Source: Apricaphanius iberus
Lineage: Eukaryota; Chordata; Actinopteri; Cyprinodontiformes; Aphaniidae
Reading direction: 5' to 3'
NCBI GenBank assembly: GCA_028564705.1
Contig: JAPXFQ010002085.1
Coordinates: forward strand, 366,501-430,500
DNA length: 64,000 nucleotides
Shown here: piece after piece, positions 61,219 to 64,000 of the stretch
How positions within the stretch are numbered: the stretch's first letter is position 1
Layout of the letters: every line of letters begins with the position of its first letter
Notes under the pieces: model-generated
Databases searched by the model: none
Told to the model about the DNA's origin: nothing
The model's input: only the letters and a program-made list of their open reading frames with translations
Program-made: the position numbers and the translations under genes

Positions 61219-64000
61219 GTAAGACAGAATTACAAAAGATGCAAGTGATGGCAAATCAATGAGTCTGTCCTGCTTAAGTTTTATGCAAAAGTCAGACTCT
61301 GTAGCTGACACTCGAGGGAAAAGAAAAAGCAAGCATGCCGATGCCGTACCAGAAAAAGTTAAAGCCCTCAGTTCTAGAAATTATTGGATGCTCATTCTCG
61401 GCATGGAGATACTTATATCTGCGAGGGAACTACAGCGCAGGCCAGAAGCTTTGAATCGCACAATCTTGTAGGAGGAGATTTTTTTTCCTCCTTTTGTTGC
61501 TGTAAGCAAGTTTTATCAGGAGAATCAGGGGGGTATTTTTAGCAGCGTAACTGTAAATAAGCGGCTTGTTTCGTGTAAAAACACAGGAAACAGGTGACGT
61601 TTGAAATAAAGGCTGACATTCTCTGACTTCATTCTCGTTCACGTCTCTGCCACAGGTTTTTTTTTCTGGCTTTTTGAATAAATATTAATGTGGATTTAGA
61701 AATGGGGATACATGCCCAGATTTCAAAATGATAATAGTAAGTATAAGTTTTCATTTTCATTATAGTAAATCCAGTGTAATATATGATCCTAAACAACATG
61801 AAAAGAGCCCAAATGTTATTTGTTTCAATATTTCTGTTAAATACTGTTTTTCTCTCATAGATTTAGATTTTGTAAACTTTATTCCTGCCTTCCAAATAAG
61901 TAAATAAAAAGATGTTTTTAGTAAAAAACTTTTTTCTTCCTTTTTTTTTGCTTAAAAAAGACTTGTATATATGATCTTTTGTGGTTGCCTAAGTTGACAG
62001 TCATCTATAAAGCTGGAATGGTACGGTTTGAGAAGCCTAGTGGAACACAATTGATTAGCTCATTGTCAGGCTTTCGTAAAGCTTTCTAATGTTAAGTGTG
62101 TGTGTGTATATTCCAATGTGCAGCACAGACTGGAAAGTCTTAGTTCAATAGGATTTTAGGGTTAGTCTGGGTCAAGCCAATTACAGGTCTGGCAAGCCAT
62201 TCTCACGCCGACCCCTGGCCAGTCAGCACAGCATTGGTGTGTCAGTGTATGTGTGGGGTATGCAGTGGTAGTGAGAGATGAAAAGTTTTGCCTGATGTCA
62301 CATGCCTTTTTTACCCAATTTTGTACATTTCACTCCAAACAGAGATGCACAGCATCAGGTTTTGATTGTAGTTGACAGTTGAACTTCTAAACATTATAAC
62401 CAGACATGTGCAACACTTGTGGAGGATTGGCAGCATTTAAACTGTTTGAAGTCAGATTTTATTTCTAGTGTTTGTTGGTCACATTTATACAGAAAAAAAG
62501 AACATTGTATTTTTTTGTTTTTTATCTACACAAGTGAACATGGAAACACACACCTGAAGTACAATACCGCCTGAGTACTTCAACAGGATGTCCGACCTCC
62601 AACTGTGCTGATACAATTTGGTCACAATTATGCGCTCACTTTCTCACACACATATACACGCATTTGAAAACTCTAAAATACAGTTCTGGTTATATATGCT
62701 TCGACTTTTAGTTATCAAATAGATTATGGTAAAAGTACTTTATATTTTAAATACAAAGATTTTTTTCTTGTGTTAATTTAGCTGCCTGATACAGAATAAT
62801 AATAAATAAAAAAATTAAATAAAAACTTTATGCTTCATTTTGTGAAAGCTTTTTGCTGACCTGACTTAAAAATGTTTCTTTTACCTGACATTTTTTCTCT
62901 GAGCAGCAACAATATTATACCCTTTTTATATTTAGGCCATCAAGCCATGGGAATGTGATTAATGTCAACCAGCTACTGTGTGCGTGAACACACACACACA
63001 CTCTCACTCACACAGACGCACTCAAACACATCGTTGTATACTGAGCCCAATGTAATCATAATGATAAAGCAGATTGCCTTAACACACAGATGGGCCTCCC
63101 AACAGCTTGTGTGTTTGCGAGTCTGTGTGTGTGTTTTAGTGTAGACAACACTGATTGGATTGCAGATTTATAGAAGAGGATTACTGCAGAAGCAGCGAGA
63201 GAACGAGAGAGAGAAAAAAGGGAGATGGTTTCAGACACTCACCTCTCATTAACTTCCAACACCCCACCCCCCCCTCAACTTCACCTCAGCTCCCCTTATT
63301 CCCAATTATGGACAAACACTCACATATGCAAACTTATAACTATGCACATTTAGGATAAGACCCAAATGCAGTGGTTTATGTTTTCAATGCAGTGTAACCA
63401 TTAAACGTATTTACAAAGTATTTACAAGTTTTTTATTTTGCATTCATGGAATATTTCTGTTTGGAAAAGTTTATAATAATAATATTCTTTAAAAATATGA
63501 GAAAAAACAGCAAATAATATAATTTTATGTGTGCAGTTAAGTGCTCCAAGCAAACATGATCCGGACGTTGAATGGGAATCACAGAAAGATGTTGATGACC
63601 TGTGCAAGTCCACATAATGTGTTCAAGATAGAACGGCCTGAGCGCTGTTGAAAAGAGATGAGGAGGATGATGATTTTTTGTTTTTTGCCTTGAAACTGAG
63701 AGCAGCGCACTGGGATATAGATAGCAAAGAATTCAGGCAGAGATAGACGGGACAGCAGAGATGGGCACAGACAGTGGGCAATCCAGCAAACCTGATTATG
63801 ACTGGATGTGAATTAGATTCCCTAACAGATGGTCCAGCAGCGAGGCTGTAAGGTGCATGAGCCAGGAGTGAGGGAAGGCGGAGGCGGGGGAAGGAGGCCA
63901 TGGGGGGAAGATGGGCAAAACCAGGCGAGTAAGCTGAAGAGACAAGTGTCAACTGCAGCTTGTGGCAGGGTGAAAATGTGCAACTGTGTTTTCACTGCTC
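61219..64000 (+). other. Probable following intron, no further exon recognised
   Basis: AT-rich with small TG/AC tracts (about 62,095-62,108 and 62,988-63,008) and a GA-rich patch at 63,190-63,225. No second exon with matching phase was recognised up to the end of the window. Open frames at 61,259-61,471, 63,155-63,358 and 63,623-63,952 are not supported. Confidence 0.4.

Overview
The window is vertebrate nuclear DNA, almost certainly from a ray-finned (teleost) fish. It is AT-rich and intron- or intergenic-like, with long CA/TG, TA, GA and GATA microsatellites. Its mix of mobile elements is typical of fish: a DIRS1-like tyrosine-recombinase retrotransposon, L2/CR1-type LINEs with a short ATTGAATTGAA-type tail, Tc1-like elements, hAT miniature elements and tRNA-derived SINEs. 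There is no operon, bacterial promoter, rRNA or CRISPR array. Species cannot be fixed from the sequence alone.

Layout. 1-9.9 kb is mostly unassigned AT-rich DNA with a TA microsatellite, one copy of a dispersed non-autonomous transposon family (4.3 kb) and a decayed hAT-like element (8.0-8.8 kb). 9.95-14.88 kb is a plus-strand L2-type LINE interrupted by at least four insertions: a Tc1-like element, a second copy of the 4.3-kb family, an inverted LINE tail and a hAT element with a perfect 8-bp target-site duplication (TSD). 16-22.9 kb holds a LINE scrap, a SINE, a second hAT miniature element with a perfect TSD, the first copy of an unclassified 430-bp retroposon and a deleted Tc1-like element. 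22.9-27.9 kb is a minus-strand DIRS1-like element with recognisable gag, reverse transcriptase, RNase H and tyrosine recombinase, all broken by stops and frameshifts. 29-38.1 kb holds several SINEs, the GATA array and the third copy of the 4.3-kb family, itself split by a Tc1-like element. 41.7-43.2 kb is a minus-strand LINE with a readable reverse-transcriptase core. 48.5-48.9 kb is the second copy of the 430-bp retroposon.

The only host-gene evidence is at the right. A GC-richer, pyrimidine-rich block at about 52.0-52.7 kb looks like a promoter plus a 5' untranslated first exon ending in a splice donor. A 159-bp exon at 61,060-61,218 has a strong acceptor and donor and reads as about 52 codons. 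I infer one plus-strand gene whose 5' end lies here and whose body continues past 64,000. I could not identify its product. If the two exons belong together, most of 52.7-64 kb is intron sequence, and 1-52 kb is upstream DNA containing a few repeat-free blocks that could be regulatory.

I did not find a novel biological system. The most informative items are the nested LINE, the DIRS1-like element with its 55-bp inverted arms, two unclassified repeat families that can be defined from multiple copies inside the window, and the unidentified coding exon.
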